Part shown: one piece after another, positions 23,135 through 34,517 of the stretch | Layout: each line of letters begins with the position of its first letter | How positions within the stretch are numbered: position 1 is the first letter of the stretch | Assembly: GCA_033297075.1 (NCBI GenBank) | Contig: MU858157.1 | Span: 1-64,000, forward strand | DNA length: 64,000 nucleotides | Direction of reading: 5' to 3' | DNA from: Rhypophila decipiens | Lineage: Eukaryota; Ascomycota; Sordariomycetes; Sordariales; Naviculisporaceae | Translations under genes and position numbers: made by a program | Notes under the pieces: generated by a model | Told to the model about the DNA's origin: nothing | The model's input: the letters and a program-made list of their open reading frames with translations, nothing else | Databases searched by the model: none

Positions 23135-24171
23135 TACCTAAGCTTCCTACATGATACTACCATCGTGGAAGCTCTAATAGAGTATTTCCCACGAAGGGAC
23201 GACAGGAGTCGTGCTGCAGCAAGCTGAGAGGAGGCTGAAATGTACATACATCCTTATCCTCGTGTTCGGGCAAGGTAACGCTATATACCTTTCTTTGCTA
23301 GAACTGACACACAGCAGCTTACTGTTTATTCTCTTTTAGGTAGGTAGATATTCACTTCGATTAGAGAGAGATATGCAAGTGCTATATCCGAAACTTTAAC
23401 AGCCTACCTTCACCCACATGAAGCGTCTAAGTAGGCATGTATCAGGTTAGTCGGTAGTATAAATTCGACAGCAGCGAGCTCGCTAGCCGATGATACTTGG
23501 GGTCCGTGGCATGTCGAGAGTAATCCCGAGGCTGCCGAAGCCGAACTGAAGGATAACGGTACTGATATCACCGAGCTCATTGTGGGGTGAGCATATTAGG
23601 TGGTCAACATGGTGATTATAGAAGGAACACAAGGACCTTTCACCTTATTGCAAAGGAATGGACAAAAAGACGTAGGACGTAATAGATGGATAGCTGCTCC
23701 ACCTGAAACTACATACTGGGTTCTTTGGGAAGCGATACGGAATCTCTCGGCAATGGTGCTTGCTTACTCTGGATGGAGATAGGGGACAGGGACTGGGGTG
23801 AACACATGTACAGAATCAGTGAAGAGGGTCGAAAGGACCTATGTAGGAACTCTCTTTTATCATTTGTAGCAACATGGTCAAGTCTTTACTTAAGGGACTA
23901 TCTTACCATAACTGCAGGAAGAGGAGTCAACATTTCCGATAATCTCCTCGTACGCTAACAGTAAAAGAGGAAAACCGTGAGCCATTGGACAGATTAGACG
24001 CAACACATGAACAGCCTCTCGTCTTATTTCTCGTCTAAGCTCGTCTACGCTACACTACGCACGCTGTTGTGCACCTGCCTTTGGGGGCCATCGGTTAGGG
24101 GCCGTTACCAGTTTGTGGGGTTAGCTTCGTAGATGGACGTTGAGGTGGCTTTTTGTTCGCATCTTACATGA

Positions 24172-24189
24172 AGTGATCTTTTGATCACT
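24172..24189. repeat. Perfect 7-bp palindrome with TTTT loop
   Basis: AGTGATC-TTTT-GATCACT. It could be a protein-binding palindrome or chance; it has no gene within several kb. Confidence 0.5.
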
Positions 24190-27100
24190 CCAATGGCTTG
24201 TCATTATATCAGACAGTATAAAGCGTCATGGACTGCATGATCTAGAGTCTTTGCAAACATTTCGGTGACAAACGAGAAATCTAGATGCCTCAGCCCAGTC
24301 TTTGTGCCGGAAGCCGAAACCTCGGTGAGCTTGAAGTGCTCATCACGTCACACTGATTTCAGATTCATTGATGCTGTCACTTGTACACATGGAATACGGG
24401 CTTGTTTGGTAGATCAATAGCCCCTGACTTTGTTTCTAATGTAAACACAGATACTTAATCACCAATACAGGGCACAAATGCCATGTTCGTATCCTAGACT
24501 GAGCCACTTTAGCAACAGGAAAGTCTGGGGAATATAAATAGACAAACAACGAAAATTTGATGCCAGTTTAGTTTCATCCGTACTCACCAATACCAGAACC
24601 TCGAGGTACTACTCCAGACAGTACAGTGCGATGGTGATATGAACTCTTGCCTTAAGTTACAAATGGGCATCACATCGTTACACGGATTCCCCCCAATACG
24701 AGCAGCAAGGTACATAAGGTAGGTAGCTTTACCACCCTCGAGACTGCAAGAGCATCTCTACGGTTAATCGAGTCTTCCTTCCCTGTACCTCTAGATGGTT
24801 GAGTGAATTTTTCTTGTATAGTTCTTCAGGGAAGGTGCGTGTGGGTGAAGATCAAGCAGTCCCAAAGTTCAACAGATCCCACACTCAGATAGCCGCCGAC
24901 AACCGCAAACATCATGCATCCCTCTCAGCGCCCGAGCTGAGCAACATCTTCCACAATCAACAATCTGCCTCCAGAATCTACCATGTCTATCGCTAGGCAG
25001 TTTCATATCTTCATTCGGGATTGGACCGTGCTCGCGGGGACCGAACCACGCCGTGCAAGACCCGAGGGGATGAATCCAGCGCGGTATCCGTACCGATCGC
25101 TTTCCCGGGGGAAGGACCAGTCGACGAGAGCCAAGCATGCAGCTCTGCGGCGCAACCATCATCGCCCATCTCCGGGCCGCCTGCGGCCTGCCACGAGACA
25201 AGACTCCGTCCCAGCCGTGGATAGGTGGGCATGTCTCAGATGTCTCAATCGAGCAACTTCCTCACTCATCAACATGCTCTTTTTCTTTTCCTCTCTGCAC
25301 GCGACATCTGGATGTAGAATAGTCGGCGAAACAGTTGGCCAAAGGCTCCCCGTCTTGGCCTTCTTTTTTGCACATTCCTTGACTCATTTCACTCACTCTT
25401 TGCTTTATCCCGAAAGAGAAGACAACATGCTTTGAACAGCACTGCATATGCCTATGTGCAGCCGAAGGCCTGCTTCAAGAGCCAGCAAGCCAGTCACCAA
25501 ACACCATCATGTCAAATCACCATACACCCCACCCACCTGTAAGCCCGACCAGGCACAGTCATGATGGACAGCCTCACATCCATTTATTCACACAGCCCAG
25601 CACACCATGGCAGGATTCCAGTCATCACCACCCGTAACGAAAGGAGGAAGAAAAACGTGTCACATCCATGTCCTACACGTGGGAGACTGCCGGAGAGACT
25701 GCACTTCTCGGCAGCCATCAAGCCTTGACGCCGGTAATCCTTAGATGCATACAGCTCACTCGAATGCAAAAAAAAAGTGAGCATGTTTTCCCTCCCTACC
25801 CTTCTCTATCCGCCTTTACCCCTTACTACCCTCTCCCACCTCCATTCTCCCCAGATCTACGCTTTTCAGGCATTCAACATCCGGAAATTTTCGACGACTA
25901 AGAGTTCGAGATGAATGGGAACCTACCTGCCGGCGGCCCCGACGCCCACTCCTTTCCCTCACACAGACCACCATGATCTGCCCCAGGCACCCTTCAAAAC
26001 AGTCCGAGTCCACCTCCCCCATTCCACGTGGCATTCGGGGCTAATGTACGGTGCGCTTTGTCCATGCCTCCCCGTCCTGTCGGATCCGGGCAAGGAGGCA
26101 CAACACGAACGTGGGCTGAAGCTAACTGCCCTGCCCTGCCGACCCGGGCAAACACGCCGTTCTCCATGTCCACAAACTTTCTCACTACATCTCGTACCTG
26201 CATATCCCCAGCAGCTCAGCCAGTCCGGGCGTCTCCACGCCACATGAAACAACCCATCTTGTAATCCCTCTTGTCTCATTTCGTTCCTAGCTCTCCCAGC
26301 TCCCTATCTTGGTGCCTGGCGCATGCAGTTCAACTTGAAATCGTGAGAAATGACGACAATAGAAAAAAATAAGTTGCATATTCGACGTTGATCCCTGATG
26401 TTCTGGTGGGTGGAACATCGGTACATTATACTCAGGTACCAGTCCACGATGTACCCCCTTTTCTTTATTTCATAATGACAATTTCTTGCGTTGTTGATGC
26501 TCCTCCCACGTGGGATGGTAAACGTCCCGGCCGGTAAGACCGATACATCATCGGACTCGGACTCGGAACGAATATGCCAGACGTCTAATGTAGATATCGC
26601 GCGGGAAGAGAGGCTGATGACTATGTAGGCTGTGACTGCGTACCTGCATATGAGCACGATTTGCTGATACAAGGAGAATTCACTAAATATAATCGCCTTT
26701 TTATTTCTTTTTATCTCATTTTTATTCTTTTTATCATTTGCTCATTGGAGCCGAATATTTAGCTGCCATGGCCGGCAGTGATGGATGATAAAAACATGTC
26801 ATTTGGGCTGTTTAGTTGATTTTTTGCGTTGGTGATACATCTTCCTTTTCCTCGCATCGATCTACTCTCCACGCGTATCGACGAGGCTTCAGCTGTCCGA
26901 GGCTTAGTAGCGTGATATGATAGGTAGGTCAGTAAGCACCTTGTAGTAGATAACTCATATCGATGTCGATATCGATACGTGGTAGGTTGGGATGCCCAAG
27001 TAGGACGACATCGGGGGTATGAGAGTGAAGGGGACAAACTGGACGTGATATCTTCGGTGTAGTAGACACTTGTGGCCTTTGACAACTAGTTCTACATGTA

Positions 27101-27630
27101 ATAAGATATCTATAGTGATGTGTTTGACTGTGAACTTACTTACCATTACTACAAGGCGAGAACATTCGACCGGTATGTATCGAATGGGCATGGCTAACAC
27201 GTGAACAATAAAGGTGGCAAGTAACAGATAGTCCCAGACCTAGGCAGTACAGACATATTGTCGCTTGGATCCTTTCCTTGATGCCTCTTCGTCATCGATA
27301 TGCCAGGGTATGAGTATATTCTATTCTATCTTGTATGCTCTAAACAAGATGGTGATATCTCTCTATATTTGCCCTGTAGACTTCGCACTGGAGATGATCC
27401 TGAAAACCCAAATATTCCAGCGTCATGTGTTAAAACACGCGCTCCTATAGTCCTTGTCATCCCTCCCTCTTGAGTTGATCATGAATACAAAATTCTTTCT
27501 TTTTACCAAAACCCTTCTCGGGGAAACCTTTCCGTCCGTATACAAAGAAATGACGGCGCAATGATGAAAAAACTCGATGCTGAACTAGAAATGCAAATGC
27601 GAAGCAGACTATGGGCTATAGTATTTCCAT

Positions 27631-30600
27631 CTAGAAGAGGCCCGAAATCTCTCCAGTCTCGGTATCGATATCCACGTTAAGATATCCCGGAGCGGTGGGT
27701 AGGCCAGGGATGGTCTGAATATCGGCAGCCAGGGCATACAGATAGCCTGCACCAGCAGCCATTCTCACATCCCTGATAGGGACGGTAAATCCGGTGGGCG
27801 CACCCTTGAGGTCAGGGTCGTGGCTCAAGGAATATTGCGTCTTGGCAATACAGATGGGCAGGTTGCCAAAGCCCTGGCGGGTGTACGTGTCCACCTTCTG
27901 CTGCGCAAGCTCGCTGAACTCGACCTCGGCAGCGCCATACATCTTGCGGGCAATAGCCTCGATGCGCTCCTGGACGGTACCCTCGAGGTCATAGAGGAGC
28001 TTGAAGTCCTTGGGCTTCTCAGACGCCGCAATGACACCCTTGGCGAGATCAACAGCGCCCTTGCCTCCCTCGGCCCAGTGGTTCGCCAGGATGGCATCCT
28101 CGGCGCCAGCCTTGATAGCTTCCTCGCGGATGACTTCAATTTCAGCCGCGGTATCGGTGGAGAATTTGTTGATGGCAACAACGACTGGGACGCCATACGA
28201 CCTGGCATTAGCAACGTGCTTGGCCAGGTTCACACATCCCTTCCGAAGAATTTCGACGTTCTCCTCCTTGTAGACCGGGTTGAGCGGCGCACCCGGCGTG
28301 ATTGGCGGGCCGCCACCATGCACCTTCAAAGCGCGGACAGTGGCGACAACCACAACTACGTCGGGAACAAGGCCGGACGTCCGGCACTTGATGTTGAAGA
28401 AGCGCTCGCCACCCATAGTGAAGTCGAAGCCGGCTTCGGTGACGACATATCCAGCCTTGGACGAATAATCCTCGTCCGGTTCGGTTCCAGCAAGCTTCAG
28501 AGCCATCCTGTCAGCAAGGATGGAACTGTTTCCGATGCTGATGTTGGCAAAGGGCCCGGCATGAACAAAGACAGGGGTGCCTTCCAAGCTCTGCATCAAG
28601 TTAGGCTTGATGGCATCCTTCATCAGGACTGTCAAGGCACCGCCGGCACCGAGATCGTCGCACGTCACCGGCTCGCCGCTCTTGGAGCTGGCGACAACCA
28701 TCCTTCCAAGGCGCTCACGCATATCAGCCAGGCTGGTGCTGAGCGCCAGGATGGCCATACACTCACTGGCCACCGAGATGTCAAAGCCCGTCTCACGGGT
28801 GTGGCCCTTTTCAGTTGCCGCGTTTCCGACAACGATACCACGCAGGTGGCGGTCATTCACATCCAAAACCCGTCTCCAAGTGATGGTGGCCGGGTCGATA
28901 TCGAGGCGCGCAAATCGGGTGATCTCTTCTGGGGTAAGTGAGTCTGGGTCGGTCTTATCGATGCCCAGTTTCTTCAGGCGGCGGAACATGACTGCTGCAA
29001 ACTCCCGCTTGCCATTCTTGACGGGGACTAGACGCTTGTACAAGGCGGCATCTTTTTGCGTGTTTTCATGGAACATGCGTGTCTCAATCGCGGCAGCTAG
29101 AAGGTTATTAGCAGCCGTGATGGCGTGGATGTCACCTGTCAAATGGAGGTTGAATTCGTCCATGGGAATCACCTGGCTGTAGCCTCCACCAGCAGCACCA
29201 CCTTTGATACCAAAAGTCGGCCCTTGGCTGGGCTGTCTGACATTGGCAAAGGTAAGGCGGCCGAGATGGGCCCCAAGAGCCTGGGCAAGACCCATCGTCG
29301 TGGTAGACTTGCCCTCACCCAGGGGCGTGGGAGTGATGCCAGTGACAACAACATAACGGCCGTTGCGACGGTGGTCTAGCCGCTTGAGGAGATCAAGGTC
29401 CACTTTTGCCTTGTATGAGCCGTAGGGCTCCAGTTCTGAGGGCGAGATTCCCACCTCAGTGGCAACCTTGGTGATTGGCTTTGGAGCCTGGGCCTTGGAG
29501 ATGGCGATGTCCGAAGGTACGGGATCGAGGAGCTTGAGGTGCAATGGGATAGTACGACGCGCCTTTTGGGCGTCGAAATAGTAGGTTGCAGAGTCAACCA
29601 CGTTGTGCAGGAGCATGGCGACCGTCATGGGGCCAACACCGCCAGGGACTGGGGTTATGAAGGAAGCAACCTGGGAGGCCGATTCGAACTCGACGTCTCC
29701 CACCAGGCGTTGACCAGACTTTTTGGTAGCGTCAGGGATGTAATTTGTGCCAACGTCAATCACAACAACGCCCTTCTTGAGGGACTCGCCCTTGATGAAG
29801 GCTGGCTGGCCGATAGCAGCAACCAGTACGTCAGCCTCCTTCAAGTGGCGTTCTAAGTCGACCGTCTTGGAGTGGCACACCGTGACAGTTGCGTCTGCGT
29901 TCTTCAGCAGATAGCTGACAGGACTTCCGACGATGTCACTTCGGCCCACTACCACGGCGTTCTTGCCCTTGAGGTCAATTCCAGTCTCCTGGAGGAGAAC
30001 CATGACACCTTTGGGGGTGCAGGGGGTGAAATGGGGACGTCCCCCACGCTTCGCGAGCTCGCCGATGTTGGTGGTACCGAATCCATCAACATCCTTCTCA
30101 CTGGCGACAGCAGAGGTGACAGCATACTCAGAAACGTGCTTTGGTAATGGCAACTGAACCAGAATGCCATGTACCGAAGGGTCATGGTTAAGGACGTTGA
30201 CACGAGCAATTATCTCGGCCTCGGTAGCAGACTCATCGAACTTGATCAGTTCGCAGTCGATGCCACACTGTTGGAAGAGATTGGGTCAGCAATCATTCGG
30301 CTTATGGAATATGACGTGGGAGCTGGTTACCTCTTCGGCGGCTTTCAACTTCATGCGAACATATGTGGCTGTGATGATTCATCAAGTTAGAATCGAGGAC
30401 AGGGGTACAATAAAGGACTCATGGGATCATCTTAAGCTCAGGTATCAGGACTGAGCCAGTCCGGAGCTGCAGGATATCAACTTACAGGAGTCGGAACGAT
30501 CACCCACTACAAGAAACAAAGGTCAGTCATGATACAACATGATGCACAACTACGAAACTCCTCCGGGTTGTGAGATAGGGGGATGTTAGTCACCTTGGAC

Positions 30601-30717
30601 GATCTTGAGGCAAGGCAGATATCTCGGGTTGATTTTTTTCTTTTCGGCAATGGTGGCCTTCAGACCCTCACGGATCCTCTTGGCGACGGCAGTCCCATCG
30701 ATTTTGGTGGCCGCCAT
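27631..30717 (-). CDS. Trifunctional C1-tetrahydrofolate synthase
   Basis: Model: complement(join(27631..30267, 30331..30368, 30486..30506, 30594..30717)), 939 residues, the usual length of the family (yeast ADE3/MIS1, animal MTHFD1). It interconverts one-carbon tetrahydrofolates: N-terminal methylene-THF dehydrogenase/methenyl-THF cyclohydrolase and C-terminal ATP-dependent formate-THF ligase, supplying purine, thymidylate and methionine synthesis. The catalytic Tyr-x3-Lys of the dehydrogenase is visible at residues 51-55 (YVRMK), followed by [15 protein letters not shown] (nucleotide binding) and [13 protein letters not shown]; the ligase P-loop [15 protein letters not shown] is near residues 365-385. 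Exon 2 is a 21-nt microexon that completes the QVGDRSDS motif. The ATG at 30717 has an excellent context (GCCATGG). The frame stays open upstream to an ATG at 31242, which would add a 175-residue Ser/Arg-rich extension. The gene is divergent from eIF3i. Confidence 0.96.
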
Positions 30718-31242
30718 GGCTCCCGAGCTCGTTGTGGCTTCAAGATTGGTTGGGCTCGGATCCGAAGATGAAGCAATCTGTGAGCACAGAGATGAGGTAG
30801 AAAAGTTCCCGCCGACGCTGGCCCGTAGCTCAAAGGCAAAAATGTGGCTTGTATAACTCTGTGCTGCGAATGAAGCGGAGGCAAATTGAAGGTTAGATCG
30901 CAGCGCTGAAGAGAAAACGAGTGACGATGGTGGTGACAGTCTTGGGCCTGAGTTTGATACCCTGAAACTCGAAGCCGATAAGGCCTTCTTGGTGGATCGC
31001 GGGGCACCGGGGCGGGCAAATTGGGCGGTGTAAGCCGAGGCAACGCGCCGAGCGTCGGAATGGGAATTGTCAGTGGCGGTTTTGCTCCATGAAGAGCAAC
31101 TCCATGTCGGTTGTGGGCCCGACACGGTACTACTTTTGGTCCTACAAGTGCATCCGCGTCTGCAACCACCTCGTTGGCAGCAAATTCTCGGCAACCGACC
31201 AGCGGCTGGAAAAGTCGTCCGAACAAAGCTTGAGAGTGTCAT
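30718..31242 (-). other. Possible N-terminal (mitochondrial-type) extension of C1-THF synthase
   Basis: The C1-THF synthase frame continues upstream without a stop for 175 codons to an ATG at 31242-31240. The deduced segment starts MTLSSFVRTTFPAAGRLPR and is rich in Ser, Arg and Ala with few acidic residues, as in mitochondrial presequences, but much longer than usual. It may be a genuine alternative start, partly intronic, or simply an open 5' leader. Fungal mitochondrial C1-THF synthases are known, which makes dual targeting plausible. Confidence 0.35.
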
Positions 31243-32372
31243 GATCGGCCCTTGTCCTCGTCCTTTCTGTCCGACCCGCCGCACCAAAGGTCCGAGAGAA
31301 TGCTTTTCTCGGTTGTTAATTTTATCGGTGACTCAGAGCTGGTAGACTTCGAACTTCGAGGGTGGCGGACGGTTATGAGCCTCCCAAAACCTATTTCGTC
31401 TGGCCTCCTTCGATGACAGAGATTCTCGGTCAAAATAGGCCTTTCAATTGCCAGGACTCTAAACCTTGAATCCTATGACTCCCAGATGATGACGAAGGAA
31501 GGATGACCTTGAGTCAACTTGGAGTTGACACAGGATCCCTCGTTGGACTTACACACAATAGGAGGCTGACCAGGGGCTGAGAAAGAGAGGTCCACAAGAA
31601 GATGGCAATGATGAGTCTTCTTCGCTATTGGAAATCCATTCGTGAACGATCGCAAGAACAGGTACTCCTTCGTCTTGTTTCGTCCTTCTGCTGGTGTTTT
31701 ATCAGAGGAATCCGAAGCTTTTGTGTCGGTTCAGCGTGGTAACTCTCATGAAAACTTGTCCTCAGAGCCGGGTAAACTCGAGGTTGCATTGAGGAATAGA
31801 CTCGAGCTGGTTCACTTACTCATACCAACCTGAACTTTCCTTCCTTCTTATAGTCAAGTCATCAGGCCAGCTTGAGAAGATTTGTAGAACCCTTGGCCCA
31901 TTTCGTACCATCGGCCGTGATGTTAGAGGTCACGTTCTCGGTAACATTGGGGTATCCGTAATCTCTTTTTGGTAACATTACGTACTGAGTTGGCGATGAT
32001 TCGCTTTAGGTCAATATTCATTCAATTCGAAAGTCAAAAATACCAATTAAGACGCACGGACAGTGTGCCAGCCACACTCCCCCAATTATTAACTTTGGGT
32101 TTAGCGCGTGGAGGGGCTAGCCTTAAAACCGCGGGATGGGGACCTGGTGTCACTCTTTGCCCCGCGATGACTCTGGTAAGACCCCTGTCACTGGCTTTGA
32201 GTTTGGGCGGCCTGGCCTATCGCACACACAATCTGCGGAAAAATTGACTACTGTGGAAATCCTACCAAGCCACGCATTCGGGAGCAACAACCTTCGAGAT
32301 CAAATCCATCTTATATAACAAGCCCATCACACCTCTCCCGATTGTAGTTGCTTTCCACATCACACATCCATC
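31243..32372. other. Divergent promoter region between C1-THF synthase and eIF3i
   Basis: No gene is seen. It separates the 5' ends of two housekeeping genes transcribed away from each other, so it should contain both promoters. No specific motif is claimed. Confidence 0.5.
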
Positions 32373-33658
32373 ATGAGACCCATTCTGTTGTCGGGCCACG
32401 AACGAGCCCTCACCCAAGTCAAGTCAGTCCTCTTTTCCTCGCTTTGACCACTCCAGCCAAGCCTGGAAGTCCTTCGACATGGTATACCGCTTGATGAGGG
32501 GCTAACACCAGCATCATCCAGATACAACCGCGATGGCGATCTAATCTTCTCCGTCTCCAAGGATCAGCAAATCTGCGCGTGGTTCGCCCACAATGGCGAG
32601 CGTCTCGGGACATACCACGGCCACGTAGGCGCCATCTGGACCATCGACGTCGACCCCACCTCCACCATCCTCGCTTCTGGCTCTGCTGATAATACCATCC
32701 GCCTCTGGGACATCAAGACTGGCAAGAATCTCAAGACGTGGGAGTTCCCCACCGCCGTCAAGCGTGTCGAGTTCAACTCCGATGGCAGCCAGCTGCTCGG
32801 CGTGACCGAGAAGCGCATGGGACATCTCGGCACCATCGTTGTCCTTGACGTCAAGATCGATGTCGAGGCCGAGCAGACCGACGAGAAGGCCCTTACTATT
32901 GTGTGCGACGAGAGCAAGGCTACCGTTGCCGGATGGAGCTATCTCGACAAGTACATCATTGCCGGCCACGAGGACGGCTCCGTCTCCCAGTACGACGGCA
33001 AGAGCGGTGACCTCAACTTCAACATCCAGATCCACGAGCTCGACAGCCCCATCACAGATCTACAATGGTCGCAAGACCGGACCTACTTTATCACGGCTTC
33101 TAAGGACAAGACCGCGAAGGTATGGCCGCATTTGTAACAAGCCGTCTCTGCGTCTTCATCGCTAACCCTGTTTGTCCTATAGCTCATCACAGCCAAGGAT
33201 CTCGAAATCCTCAAGACCTATCCTTCCGACACTCCCCTCAACAGCGCCGTCATCACCCCCAAGAAAGACTTTGTCATCCTCGGCGGTGGTCAAGCAGCTA
33301 TGGACGTCACAACCACCTCGGCGAGACAGGGTAAATTCGAGGCGCGCTTCTATCACAAGATATTCGAGGACGAGGTCGGGAGGGTCCGAGGTCACTTTGG
33401 TCCGGTAGGTCATCTTTTCTATTATTTCAATAGAAAGCTTTTTACCTTTATTTCTGTTTTTTTATTATATTTAGTTTATCATACTAATAGTTCTTTATCT
33501 GGTTTTAGTTGAACACTGTCGCCGCCGACCCCACGGGCAAGGGCTACGCCAGCGGCGGAGAGGACGGCTACGTTCGCGTCCACCAGTTCGACAAGGGCTA
33601 CTTCGACTTCATGTACGAGGTCGAACGTGAGAGACAGAACAAGTTAAATCAACAATAA
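32373..33658 (+). CDS. Eukaryotic translation initiation factor 3 subunit I (WD40)
   Basis: Model: join(32373..32422, 32522..33119, 33183..33404, 33509..33658), 339 residues, matching eIF3i/TIF34. Introns are 99, 63 and 104 nt, with CTAAC branch sites. The protein is a WD40 beta-propeller. Repeats are visible from the start ([17 protein letters not shown], then [12 protein letters not shown]...[11 protein letters not shown], later [20 protein letters not shown] and the final [14 protein letters not shown]). It ends in the conserved [14 protein letters not shown] tail. The product is a scaffold subunit of cytoplasmic eIF3, binding eIF3b and eIF3g and supporting 43S pre-initiation complex assembly. 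It is convergent with the ISWI gene (860 bp apart) and divergent from C1-THF synthase. There are no irregularities. Confidence 0.97.
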
Positions 33659-34517
33659 ACTGTTGATGTATTGAAGCTAGAGTTGCCGTCGGGTAGAGCG
33701 TGGTTTTCCGGGTGTAAATTCTTTTCTCTTGCTATTTATTCCCTTTTCCCATGGGTTACTTGCTGTTTGTCATGTGCTTTTCTTTTCGGCGTTGTGTTAT
33801 TTCTCATGGGAACTCGATGAATTCACGCACTGGGTGCAGGTTTTTGGGTGGAAAAAAGACAGGAAAAGAGGACCTAGACAAGTCACGCATTCTTAACGCT
33901 TAACGCTCATGCTTAATTGTTCTTTACGTCTCTTAATACGTCCAGCATTGCCTATTATCCCTTTCTTCCGGCCACTAATCCATAAGTGAACACGACCACC
34001 AGATGGTTGAATCAAATGGATCACTCACCATTATCTTCTTTCGACGATTCTCACGTAGAAACCCAGGACTCAATGTTGAACAAGACGGCAAGAGAACCAA
34101 TGACAAAACATGATCGCATAAAAACACTAACTACTCTTTAGCGCCTGTTGTCCATCCCTCGATTCCCAGAAGGATAGACAGCGAGACACAAACCCACCGC
34201 CAGCAGACTTCAAGTTTTGCTACATAAATTTCTAAAACTAAACTCAAACTCCATTATCCTCTCCATCTAGACAAGGTACCTGTGCTGCGAACAAATGTGT
34301 CTTGGAGAAGAAAGCGAGCAACAAACGGCCAAGTCGCAAAGGCTGCCGGAAAGCCACCCATCACCGGGATAACAATTAAAAAGGAAAAGAGAACCCGTCA
34401 ACCCCCCGGTACACGACCTGCGCCAGCCATACCAGGAAAAATAAAACCCAAACAAAACGCAATATGCTAAGCCATCCATCCATCCATCCCTCTATGTTTT
34501 GTCCTTTTCATCATACA
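33659..34517. other. Convergent 3' region between eIF3i and ISWI
   Basis: AT-rich sequence, presumably the two 3' UTRs. Nothing else is recognised. Confidence 0.5.

Larger units (their letters stand above)
14262..27630. other. 13.4-kb region without a convincing gene
   Basis: This lies between the 5' end of the transcription factor and the 3' end of C1-THF synthase. It has only short, compositionally random open frames, the longest about 187 codons on the minus strand at 15267-15830 (Cys/Trp/Arg-rich, no domain). The base composition is mixed rather than strongly AT-rich, so it is not an obviously RIP-mutated transposon graveyard. Pyrimidine-rich or CA-rich stretches at 20000-20340 and 25560-26260 look like leader or promoter DNA and could belong to unannotated transcripts. 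Local structures are listed separately (15527, 16328, 23063, 24172). Confidence 0.55.

Noticed and set aside
27820..28941. 373-codon open frame antisense to C1-THF synthase
   Set aside because: Mirror of a strongly biased, highly conserved coding exon; no independent domain or start context.
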